This document shows positions 1-4,985 of a stretch of DNA of 5,388 nt, one piece after another. The DNA comes from an uncultured Slackia sp. (lineage in GTDB: Bacteria; Actinomycetota; Coriobacteriia; Coriobacteriales; Eggerthellaceae). The notes below the pieces were generated by a model, which saw nothing but the letters and a program-made list of their open reading frames with translations, made no database searches and had not been told where the DNA came from. Every line of letters begins with the position of its first letter. Within the stretch, counting starts at the first letter, position 1. The position numbers and the translations under genes were made by a program. Location of the stretch: contig CALBLG010000247.1 of assembly GCA_937895975.1 (NCBI GenBank), positions 1 through 5,388 on the forward strand, given 5' to 3'.

Positions 1-55
<55 letters not shown>

Positions 56-92
56 GTTTTTCAAACTTCGCCCTTCTCAAGGCAGCCAGGAT

Positions 93-121
93 AGTTTACA
101 CAGACTCGCAGTTTCAGGCAA
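93..121 (-). promoter_or_regulatory. Promoter of tRNA-Asp
   Basis: On the minus strand a -35 box TTGCCT (121-116) and a -10 box TAAACT (98-93) are separated by exactly 17 bases. The expected transcription start is near position 86, giving a 5' leader of about 30 bases before the tRNA. The leader holds a small CCTT/AAGG hairpin (82-72). Spacing, box quality and position directly ahead of a stable RNA make this the most convincing promoter in the window. Confidence 0.75.
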
Positions 122-143
122 GAACTTTTTTGAAAAAATTCTC
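122..143 (-). promoter_or_regulatory. A/T-rich UP-like element upstream of the tRNA promoter
   Basis: The 22 bases directly upstream of the tRNA -35 box consist of a T6 run, a C and an A6 run within an otherwise GC-rich region. Their arrangement follows the E. coli UP-element consensus (an A/T block, a T tract, then A's just before -35), which binds the alpha C-terminal domain of RNA polymerase at strong stable-RNA promoters. The run is also the centre of an imperfect dyad (118-145). It could alternatively assist termination of the lipoprotein transcript, but no GC-rich stem precedes the T run. Confidence 0.5.
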
Positions 144-196
144 GCAGCCAGAAATCGCGCCTACACGCCCCGCAAGCAACGCGCTTCAGCGGATCG

Positions 197-235
197 AAAA
201 AACCGTCCCCTTTAGCCCGCTCTCGCCCCGCTCCC
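197..235 (-). terminator. G-quadruplex-type tract followed by T6, possible 3' end of the lipoprotein transcript
   Basis: Immediately after the lipoprotein stop codon, the minus strand carries four G tracts: GGG 235-233, GGGG 229-226, GGG 218-216 and GGGG 210-207. The loops are 3, 7 and 5 bases, which fits the G3+N1-7 rule. A T6 run follows at 202-197. No ordinary GC-rich hairpin with a T tract is visible between this gene and the tRNA promoter, so this is the only candidate for a 3' end signal here. Calling it a terminator is inference. Confidence 0.3.
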
Positions 236-237
236 GG

Positions 238-1236
238 CTATTTTGCCTGAAGCGCTCCCGTCGACGCATCGAACGCCACGTTCGCCTGCAGGTAACCCTT
301 GCCCTTCATCCAATCCAAAATTGGATCGACCATCTCGGCCGTAGGCAGCGCAGCCTCGGGGTAACTGGAAATCGGATACGTGTCGGCTACGATGCCCGGC
401 AAGTTCGCCTTTTCCACCAACAGCTGGCGGAAACTCTCGGGGTCGGCCTCGATGGCCGCAACGGCATCGTTCCACGCCGCGCGCACGCCCTCAAGCGCCT
501 TTGCGCCGCTTACCAGCCACGCGCTGCGCACCGCAAACACCGACTGGCTCACATTGCCCACGCCCTGAGTGTCGTCGGCCAACGTCACCATGCCGTTCGC
601 CTCGCCCAGCGCAAGCAAACTGCCCGGCAACGCCGCCGCGGCCACTTGATTGTTCGCCATGGACTCGTAACGCACGGGAAGCTTCTTGATTTCCTCGTTC
701 ACGATGTCGGCATCGGCAACGCCCGCAGCTTCCATGAGTTTGTCCATCACGTATTCGGGCACGGTGTTCGAGCCCACGCCGATTCCCTTACCCGCAAGGT
801 CGGCCAAGCTCTTAACGCCCGAATCGGGCGACGTTTGAATGCCGAAGCGCCCCTGCTCGGGCGTAGCGCCCAGCGTGACCCATTCGAGATTCAGGTCGAT
901 GCCGCTGGCAACGAGCGACGCCGACACCATGATGTCGGTCATGGCGCCGTCGATTTCACCAGCGGCAAATGCAGTGGATAGCTCCTGCGCGCTTTGGAAC
1001 GTGACAATCTCGACGCCTGTACCATGCTCGCCATACAGACCCTTCTGCTCTGCCACCCAGAAAGGAAGCGAATCTTCGGTCTGCATGGTGCCGATCTTCA
1101 TCGAAGCTGCCTCGACGTCGTCGTTTTTCGACGAGCAACCCGAAAGCGCCAAGCCAGCGCTGGCCGCCGCGGTCGCGGCGAGCGCAACGAAATTGCGGCG
1201 CGACAATGCGGCGCCAGAAGTATGCGAAGTGTGCAT
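238..1236 (-). CDS. Tat-exported lipoprotein, NMT1/THI5-like ABC-transporter substrate-binding protein
   Basis: This is a 332-residue periplasmic-binding-protein-like lipoprotein. It begins with a twin-arginine signal (SRRNFV, residues 12-17) and an alanine-rich hydrophobic stretch ending in a lipobox LSGC with Cys34. It should therefore be exported folded by Tat and anchored by lipid at the outer face of the membrane. The mature part opens with a beta strand and a 'LPFWVAEQKGLY' block (about residues 57-68), then 'AFAAGEIDGAMTDIM' and 'SLADLAGKGIGV'. These are typical of the NitT/TauT/NMT1 (COG0715) group that binds small organic ligands such as sulfonates, nitrate, pyrimidine precursors or aromatic acids. 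The ligand cannot be read from the sequence. I chose the ATG at 1236 because it puts the Tat motif at the usual distance from the N terminus and has AAGGGAAGGG five bases upstream. A TTG at 1323 in the same frame is a rival start. Within the window no permease or ATPase gene adjoins it; trxB lies upstream and a tRNA downstream. Confidence 0.88.
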   Translation of the reverse strand: MHTSHTSGAALSRRNFVALAATAAASAGLALSGCSSKNDDVEAASMKIGTMQTEDSLPFWVAEQKGLYGEHGTGVEIVTFQSAQELSTAFAAGEIDGAMTDIMVSASLVASGIDLNLEWVTLGATPEQGRFGIQTSPDSGVKSLADLAGKGIGVGSNTVPEYVMDKLMEAAGVADADIVNEEIKKLPVRYESMANNQVAAAALPGSLLALGEANGMVTLADDTQGVGNVSQSVFAVRSAWLVSGAKALEGVRAAWNDAVAAIEADPESFRQLLVEKANLPGIVADTYPISSYPEAALPTAEMVDPILDWMKGKGYLQANVAFDASTGALQAK

Positions 1237-1260
1237 AAGTGCCCTTCCCTTTTCCTTATA

Positions 1261-1288
1261 ACGGCGTTCTGCCGTCGATAGTATCGGC
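1261..1288 (-). promoter_or_regulatory. Two adjacent dyads in the leader of the lipoprotein gene
   Basis: Just upstream of the preferred ribosome site, the minus strand has a perfect hairpin ACGGC-AGAAC-GCCGT (1275-1261). Beside it is a dyad with arms CGATA and TATCG around one central base (1286-1276). No convincing sigma70 -35/-10 pair was found in the 1237-1359 gap. The gene may therefore be read through from trxB, with these dyads acting as leader structure or an operator. That function is a guess. Confidence 0.25.
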
Positions 1289-1320
1289 CGGCGCCGACGC
1301 GCGCAGCATATCGCGGAAAG

Positions 1321-1355
1321 CAACAGGTTTCCTCCACGTAAAATGTTGCGGGAGG
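1321..1355 (-). promoter_or_regulatory. Alternative TTG start with GGAGG ribosome site, in a possible hairpin
   Basis: On the minus strand a consensus GGAGG (1335-1331) sits seven bases ahead of a TTG (1323-1321). This TTG is in frame with the lipoprotein and would add 29 mostly basic residues before the ATG at 1236. The same GGAGG can pair with CCTCC (1355-1351), which lies just after the trxB stop codon. Whether the site is used for initiation cannot be decided from sequence alone. Confidence 0.35.
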
Positions 1356-1359
1356 GGTT

Positions 1360-2319
1360 TCATGAGCAATGAGTTGCGAGATATTCGAACGCCGATGTTG
1401 CCGCATTTGCGCCATCGGCTACGGCGGTCACCACCTGGCGAAGAGGCTTTTTGCGAAGATCGCCCGCCACGAACACGCCGGGAATGTTAGTGACACCATC
1501 CTCGCCCGCAACCACGTATCCGCCTTCGTCGAGCGATACGCCGCCTTGCGCCGCCAACGTCGATTTCGGTTTTGTCCCCACGGCAATAAAAAGCGCATCG
1601 GTCAAAATAGTGCGCGCCGCAGCCGAGCCTTTCTGTCGCACGACGACCGACCCGACATGCGGCATCGGGGAATCGCCGTCGGCCGCATGCACGGCTTCCA
1701 CGACAGCATTCATAAGCACCTCGACATTGTCTAGCCCCGCAAGCGCATCGGTATACACGGCATCCGCGCGAAACTCATCGCGACGATGCACGAGGTATAC
1801 CTTCTGGCAAATTCGCGCCAAATACAGCGCGTCGCCCACGGCCGTATTGCCGCCGCCAACCACCACGGCCGTTTTGCCGCGGAAGAACCCTCCGTCGCAT
1901 GTGGCACAATACGAAACGCCGCGGCCGCGCAGCTCGGCCTCGCCCGGAATGCCAAGCTCGCGCGGCTCCGCACCCATTGCAAGCACCACGCAGCGCGCTT
2001 GATATTCATCACCAGACACACAGGTCAGAGATTTCTTTACACCGTTAAGTTGCAGCGATTCAACCTCATCGGAAATGCGTTGCGCACCAAACCGCTCGGC
2101 CTGCGAGGACATGGCGAATGCGAGTTCGAACGCATCGATGCCCTCGGCGAATCCGGGATAATTGTCGAGCCGCTCGGTCTGCGCCATCTGCCCGCCCGGC
2201 CCCATGCTCTCGAATACGGCGCACGTCAAGCCGGCACGCGACGCATACAGCGCCGCCGCCATGCCTGCCGGGCCGGCGCCCACGATGGCTACGTCGAATT
2301 GTTTGGATCGGCCGCCCAT
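1360..2319 (-). CDS. trxB: Thioredoxin reductase (NADPH, FAD-dependent)
   Basis: A 319-residue low-molecular-weight thioredoxin reductase, normal length for the family. It transfers electrons from NADPH through FAD to the active-site cysteines and then to thioredoxin in the cytoplasm. Visible motifs, in order: the FAD-binding GAGPAG (14-19), GGQM and NYPGF after it, the redox-active CATCD (Cys138 and Cys141), the second nucleotide-binding loop GGGNTA (155-160), HRRDEFRA (178-185, the NADPH-selective arginines), and the C-terminal FAD signature AGD (285-287) followed by PLRQV. All catalytic elements are intact. The start at 2319 is fixed by AGGAG (2331-2327), seven bases upstream; an upstream ATG at 2385 in the same frame would lie inside a strong hairpin and lacks such a site. 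It lies downstream of trxA on the same strand, so the two are probably co-transcribed and make a full thioredoxin system. Confidence 0.96.
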   Translation of the reverse strand: MGGRSKQFDVAIVGAGPAGMAAALYASRAGLTCAVFESMGPGGQMAQTERLDNYPGFAEGIDAFELAFAMSSQAERFGAQRISDEVESLQLNGVKKSLTCVSGDEYQARCVVLAMGAEPRELGIPGEAELRGRGVSYCATCDGGFFRGKTAVVVGGGNTAVGDALYLARICQKVYLVHRRDEFRADAVYTDALAGLDNVEVLMNAVVEAVHAADGDSPMPHVGSVVVRQKGSAAARTILTDALFIAVGTKPKSTLAAQGGVSLDEGGYVVAGEDGVTNIPGVFVAGDLRKKPLRQVVTAVADGANAATSAFEYLATHCS

Positions 2320-2342
2320 CAGATATCTCCTTTTCCTATGGC

Positions 2343-2379
2343 AAGGGCGGCAAACGCCGAAGCAATTGCCGCCCTTTTT
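2343..2379. terminator. Strong hairpin between trxA and trxB
   Basis: A perfect 11-base inverted repeat (2343-2353 with 2366-2376) has a 12-base centre. Read on the minus strand, as trxA-trxB is transcribed, the centre folds further into GC-UUCG-GC, a very stable cUUCGg tetraloop. No T run follows in that direction: the sequence runs into the trxB ribosome site. Read on the plus strand the hairpin is followed by TTTTT (2375-2379), like an intrinsic terminator, but no plus-strand gene precedes it. The likeliest roles are partial attenuation, transcript processing or mRNA stabilisation between the two genes, or stopping antisense transcription. Confidence 0.6.
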
Positions 2380-2467
2380 CGTCATGAATATCGGTTGCTC
2401 GCGAGTTCATTCAAGCAATCGCTTTCAGTCGCGCTCCAAAAGCGCAAACCGAAGCTCCTACCAATAA

Positions 2468-2776
2468 TTAATCAAGAAGCGCCAGAACGCTCGCCTTCGG
2501 CTGCGCACCCAAAGCCGACTTCTTCACCTTGCCGCCCTCGAACACCATAAGCGTCGGCACGCTCATAATGCCGTAGCGCTGGGCTATATCGAGCGATTGA
2601 TCGATATCGACCTTGTAAACGGCCGCCTTGCCGGCAACCTCGCCCGCCACCTCGTCGATAACCGGCGCCAGCATTTTGCAGGGGCCGCACCATGTCGCGA
2701 AGAAATCGACCAGCACGGGACTTTGCGCCTTAAGCACCTTCTCTTCGAATTCTTGGGATGAAACGACCTGAGCCAT
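2468..2776 (-). CDS. trxA: Thioredoxin
   Basis: A 102-residue cytoplasmic thioredoxin. It is a small dithiol protein that reduces disulfides in targets such as ribonucleotide reductase and peroxiredoxins and is recycled by thioredoxin reductase. The active site WCGPCK (Trp29 to Lys34) is intact. The buried Asp24 that assists the reaction is present in VDFFATW, and the cis-proline loop is SVPT (Pro74). The usual GG-K near the C terminus also appears. Length matches classical single-domain thioredoxins, and there is no signal peptide. The start is fixed by a full AAGGAGG (2789-2783) six bases upstream. It lies 148 bases upstream of trxB and has its own promoter to the right, so it is the first gene of the unit. 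Confidence 0.97.
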   Translation of the reverse strand: MAQVVSSQEFEEKVLKAQSPVLVDFFATWCGPCKMLAPVIDEVAGEVAGKAAVYKVDIDQSLDIAQRYGIMSVPTLMVFEGGKVKKSALGAQPKASVLALLD

Positions 2777-2835
2777 ATTCGGCCTCCTTCGAGTTCGCGC
2801 GATTCGCTTCGCGCACTCCTGTAATTGCTACCTGC

Positions 2836-2863
2836 AAGATAGCATATATGCCACACTTTGCAA
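2836..2863 (-). promoter_or_regulatory. Probable trxA promoter with a palindrome in its spacer
   Basis: On the minus strand a -35-like TTGCAA (2863-2858) is followed, after 16 bases, by a -10-like TATCTT (2841-2836) preceded by TGC, an extended -10. Transcription would start near 2829, leaving about 50 bases before trxA. The spacer contains the perfect palindrome GCATATATGC (2842-2851). TGCAAG is repeated directly at 2833-2838 and 2859-2864. Each box matches 4 of 6 consensus bases, so the call is moderate. Confidence 0.5.
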
Positions 2864-2905
2864 GCATTTCACCGAAACGTTGACGTAACGACACGCCGCG
2901 CGCGC

Positions 2906-2934
2906 TTGACCCGAACGCTCGAATTGTTCACCAT
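2906..2934 (+). promoter_or_regulatory. Weak candidate promoter for the patatin-like gene
   Basis: A good -35-like TTGACC (2906-2911) lies 17 bases before CACCAT (2929-2934), which is a poor -10. Nothing better is visible on the plus strand of this divergent intergenic region (2777-2991). Either this promoter needs an activator or it is recognised by another sigma factor. Confidence 0.25.
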
Positions 2935-2995
2935 GGAAACAAATTACACCCGACGCACGCGCGCGGGAAGCTCGAACTTGAAGGAGCGACCATGA
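2933..2995 (+). CDS. Possible 20-residue leader peptide overlapping the next start codon
   Basis: An ATG at 2933 opens a 20-codon frame (METNYTRRTR...) whose TGA overlaps the ATG of the patatin-like gene as ATGA, the classical arrangement for translational coupling. The peptide is basic and contains the patatin gene's ribosome site in its codons. No ribosome site precedes its own ATG, so it may be a chance frame. I list it because the overlap is exact. Confidence 0.2.
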   Translation: METNYTRRTRAGSSNLKERP

Positions 2996-3909
2996 AATCT
3001 GCTTACGTTTACGACACGTCCGACCGCGAGCCAGCCTATGCCGGCGCGGCCACGACGAACGTGAACCTGATTCTGGAAGGCGGCGCCATGCGCGGGCAAT
3101 TCACTGCGGGCGTGCTGGATTTTTTCATGGACCAAGGCCTGTGGTGCGAACACGTGATCGGCACCAGCGCCGGAGCCTTGAACGGCTACAACTACGTGGC
3201 CGGCGAGCTGGGCCGCACGTGCTTCTTGAACACGAAATACTGCGATGACCCCCGCTACCTGTCCATGAAGAACTTCGTGCGCACGGGCGACGCGCTGGGG
3301 CGCCAATTCGTGTTCCACGACCTACCCGAGCGCTTAGAGCCGTTCAATTTCAAAGCCTTCCGCGAATCGCCCATGGAGCTGACCACCGTGGCGAGCGATT
3401 TGGAGACTGGCGAAGCCGACTACCACGTGATGCAAACCGCCGACGACCCGCGCGACATCGAATACCTGCGCGCATCAGCCAGCATGCCGCTGGTGTCGCA
3501 CATCGTCGAGGTCGACGGCAAGAAGCTGCTTGACGGCGGCCCGTGCGACTCGGTGCCGCTGCTGCATTCGATGCTCATGGGCACCACAGACAAGCATATC
3601 GTGGTGCTAACGCAAGACGCCACATTCGTGAAAGGCCCCAACAAAACCATGCCGTTGATCAAGCGCGTGTATTCCGACTTCCCCTATTTCGTCGACCGCG
3701 TCGAGAACCGCCATTTCGAATACAACCGTTGCTACCGCTGGGTGCGCCGCCTGCACGACGAGGGCAAGGTTTTCATGCTGCAGCCCCGCGAACCTGTAAC
3801 GGTGTCCAGCATGGAGCGCGACGCCGACAAACTGTTCGCGCTCTACGAGGAAGGCTTGCAAGTGGCCGCCGAGAATTGGAACGCCTTGCAGGAGTATTTG
3901 GCGAAATAA
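2992..3909 (+). CDS. Patatin-like phospholipase/esterase, YjjU-like
   Basis: A 305-residue member of the patatin-like serine hydrolase family, which cleaves acyl chains from phospholipids or other esters with a Ser-Asp dyad. The oxyanion loop EGGAMRG is at residues 29-35. The nucleophile elbow GTSAG has the catalytic serine at Ser59. The conserved ASASMP block is at 161-166, and the dyad aspartate lies in DGG at Asp181. The C-terminal third, with YNRCYRW and a later FMLQP strand, resembles E. coli YjjU and its relatives. No signal peptide or membrane segment is seen, so the protein is probably cytoplasmic or peripheral. Start: AAGGAG (2981-2986) stands five bases before the ATG. All catalytic residues are present. 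The true substrate is unknown; bacterial members range from lipid turnover enzymes to secreted toxins, and this one looks like a housekeeping type. A strong terminator follows. Confidence 0.9.
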   Translation: MKSAYVYDTSDREPAYAGAATTNVNLILEGGAMRGQFTAGVLDFFMDQGLWCEHVIGTSAGALNGYNYVAGELGRTCFLNTKYCDDPRYLSMKNFVRTGDALGRQFVFHDLPERLEPFNFKAFRESPMELTTVASDLETGEADYHVMQTADDPRDIEYLRASASMPLVSHIVEVDGKKLLDGGPCDSVPLLHSMLMGTTDKHIVVLTQDATFVKGPNKTMPLIKRVYSDFPYFVDRVENRHFEYNRCYRWVRRLHDEGKVFMLQPREPVTVSSMERDADKLFALYEEGLQVAAENWNALQEYLAK

Positions 3910-3952
3910 CGGCAAAAACCATCTGAAGCGCATATGTGCAGCGCGTTAAATT

Positions 3953-3984
3953 GGCGTCAAAGCGGAAACGCTTGGCGCCTTTTT
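3953..3984 (+). terminator. Intrinsic terminator of the patatin-like gene
   Basis: The stem GGCGTC-(A)-AAGCG pairs with CGCTT-GG-CGCC around a GAAA tetraloop (3965-3968), with one bulged A and one G-U pair. A T5 run (3980-3984) follows. It starts 44 bases after the stop codon at 3909. It separates this gene from the downstream HAD gene. Confidence 0.88.
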
Positions 3985-4033
3985 CGTACCTGGCAGCTTT
4001 ACCATGGCGGCACTACGAAGAATCGCTAAGTTG

Positions 4034-4065
4034 CCCGAAGAAGGTTCGGGTTCGAGCCAAGGAGG
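4034..4065 (+). promoter_or_regulatory. Leader hairpin and ribosome site of the HAD gene
   Basis: A perfect six-base stem CCCGAA/TTCGGG with a GAAGG loop (4034-4050) lies just upstream of a full AAGGAGG (4059-4065). This ribosome site, five bases before the ATG at 4071, settles the start of the HAD protein. I see no convincing promoter boxes between the preceding terminator and this point. Confidence 0.45.
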
Positions 4066-4070
4066 CCCGC

Positions 4071-4895
4071 ATGGAAGATTTCAGCTCTATCAAACTCATC
4101 GCCAGCGACATGGACGGAACGCTGCTCGACGAAAACTCGTGCGTGCCGCCCGAGACGTTCGACCTCATCCGCGAGCTCGATGCCGCGGGCATACGGTTCG
4201 TGGCCGCATCGGGCCGACGCTACGACACGCTGCGCGCATTTTTCGAGCCCGTCGCCGACCGCATGGATTTCGTCGCCAGCAACGGCGCCCAGGTGTTCGT
4301 GCGCGGCAAGCTGGTCGACCGCGAGGTATTCTCGCACGCCGCGCTGCGCCGGCTGTTTGATTTGGTGAAGATGTTCGACAACCTGCACATGGTGGTATAC
4401 GACCGCACGAACAGCTACCTGCTCGATGAACCTTCGCGTTTCGACGCCGAATTCGACAAAGACCTGCCCAACCCCGTGATGCTTCACGATTTGCCCTCGC
4501 CCGACACGAGCATCGTGAAGGCGTCCATTTTCTGCGACGACGCACAAATGGACATGGCGTACATCTTGACGCGCGAGCTCGAAGCCGACTTCGTATTCGC
4601 GCCGTCGGGCGTGAAATGGATCGATGTGATGCAGCGCGGCGTGAACAAAGCCACGGGCATCTCGCAGGTGTTGGCCGCACATGGCGTATCGCCGTCGAAT
4701 GTGATGGCCTTCGGCGACTCCATGAACGACTACGAGATCCTGCGCATGGTGGGCCACAGCTGCGCCATGGGCAATGGGCGCTGGGCCGTGAAGCAAATCT
4801 CAAGCCGCATCATAGGCACGAATGTCGAGCATGCGGTGCAGGACGAGCTGCGTACGGTGCTCGATGCGCGAAAAAAGAAGCCGTCTCTCGAATAG
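4071..4895 (+). CDS. HAD-superfamily hydrolase, Cof/HAD-IIB type phosphatase
   Basis: A 274-residue cytoplasmic phosphatase of the haloacid dehalogenase superfamily. Motif I is DMDGT (nucleophile Asp13 and acid/base Asp15). Motif II is ASGR with Ser47. The motif III lysine is Lys193 in GVNKATGI, and motif IV is GDSMND (Asp216 and Asp220) for Mg2+ binding. The long insert between motifs II and III (about residues 80-185) is the C2B cap that marks the Cof/YidA/YbiV group. Those enzymes dephosphorylate sugar phosphates, flavin or vitamin B6 phosphates with broad overlap, so the substrate cannot be named. The frame runs open back to an ATG at 3936, but that start would begin ahead of a terminator and lacks a ribosome site. 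The ATG at 4071 has AAGGAGG and starts right before motif I, as in relatives. It follows the patatin-like gene but is cut off from it by a terminator. Confidence 0.93.
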   Translation: MEDFSSIKLIASDMDGTLLDENSCVPPETFDLIRELDAAGIRFVAASGRRYDTLRAFFEPVADRMDFVASNGAQVFVRGKLVDREVFSHAALRRLFDLVKMFDNLHMVVYDRTNSYLLDEPSRFDAEFDKDLPNPVMLHDLPSPDTSIVKASIFCDDAQMDMAYILTRELEADFVFAPSGVKWIDVMQRGVNKATGISQVLAAHGVSPSNVMAFGDSMNDYEILRMVGHSCAMGNGRWAVKQISSRIIGTNVEHAVQDELRTVLDARKKKPSLE

Positions 4896-4917
4896 TTCGA
4901 ACAAATATTCGAATTTT
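4896..4917 (+). terminator. A/T-rich dyad with T run, weak terminator candidate after the HAD gene
   Basis: Directly after the HAD stop codon, TTCGAA (4896-4901) and TTCGAA (4908-4913) form a six-base stem with a six-base loop, followed by TTTT. As an RNA hairpin it is poor in GC and is a doubtful terminator. The same bases fit a LexA site better; both roles are possible. Confidence 0.25.
4897..4912 (+). promoter_or_regulatory. LexA/SOS-box-like operator upstream of the DUF2130 gene
   Basis: TCGAAC-AAAT-ATTCGA matches the actinobacterial SOS box TCGAAC-N4-GTTCGA at 11 of 12 fixed positions. It matches the Gram-positive CGAACRNRYGTTCG form with a single G-to-A difference. An additional TCGAA half-site lies at 4888-4892, within the last codons of the HAD gene. 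The site is about 30 bases upstream of the -10-like box of the next gene. LexA binding is inferred from the match alone. Confidence 0.5.
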
Positions 4918-4943
4918 AACAGCACGCTTATACCGTTTTGAGC

Positions 4944-4949
4944 GATAAT
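4944..4949 (+). promoter_or_regulatory. -10-like box for the DUF2130 gene
   Basis: GATAAT matches the -10 consensus at five of six bases and lies 36 bases before the ATG at 4986. No good -35 box stands at the right distance: TTAACA (4916-4921) is 22 bases away, which is too far. The promoter would therefore be weak or unusual. Confidence 0.35.
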
Positions 4950-4985
4950 GGGAGCAACTGATTGCTGGCGTTGAAAGGCGTGCGA

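Noticed and set aside
130..981. Long plus-strand open frame opposite the Tat lipoprotein gene
   Set aside because: It is an antisense shadow: its arginine/histidine-rich translation has no recognisable domain and no ribosome site, while the minus strand encodes a clear binding protein.
2431..2445. Small inverted repeat GCGCT-N5-AGCGC downstream of trxA
   Set aside because: A five-base stem with no T tract on the minus strand; too weak to call a terminator.
1786..2550. 254-residue plus-strand frame across trxB and the trxA-trxB gap
   Set aside because: Antisense to intact trxB with all catalytic motifs; low-complexity composition typical of GC-rich shadow frames.
2878..2890. Dyad CGTT-N5-AACG in the divergent region
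   Set aside because: Four-base arms only; expected by chance in a sequence of this length.
3928..3939. Near-palindrome GCGCATATGTGC after the patatin-like gene
   Set aside because: Short, with one wobble pair, and not placed at a promoter; likely chance.
3936..4070. Upstream extension of the HAD frame starting at ATG 3936
   Set aside because: It would begin ahead of a strong terminator hairpin, has no ribosome site, and the basic extension is not seen in the family; ATG 4071 has AAGGAGG.
4026..4796. 256-residue minus-strand frame opposite the HAD gene
   Set aside because: His/Val/Arg-rich shadow with no ribosome site or domain; the plus strand carries all four HAD motifs.
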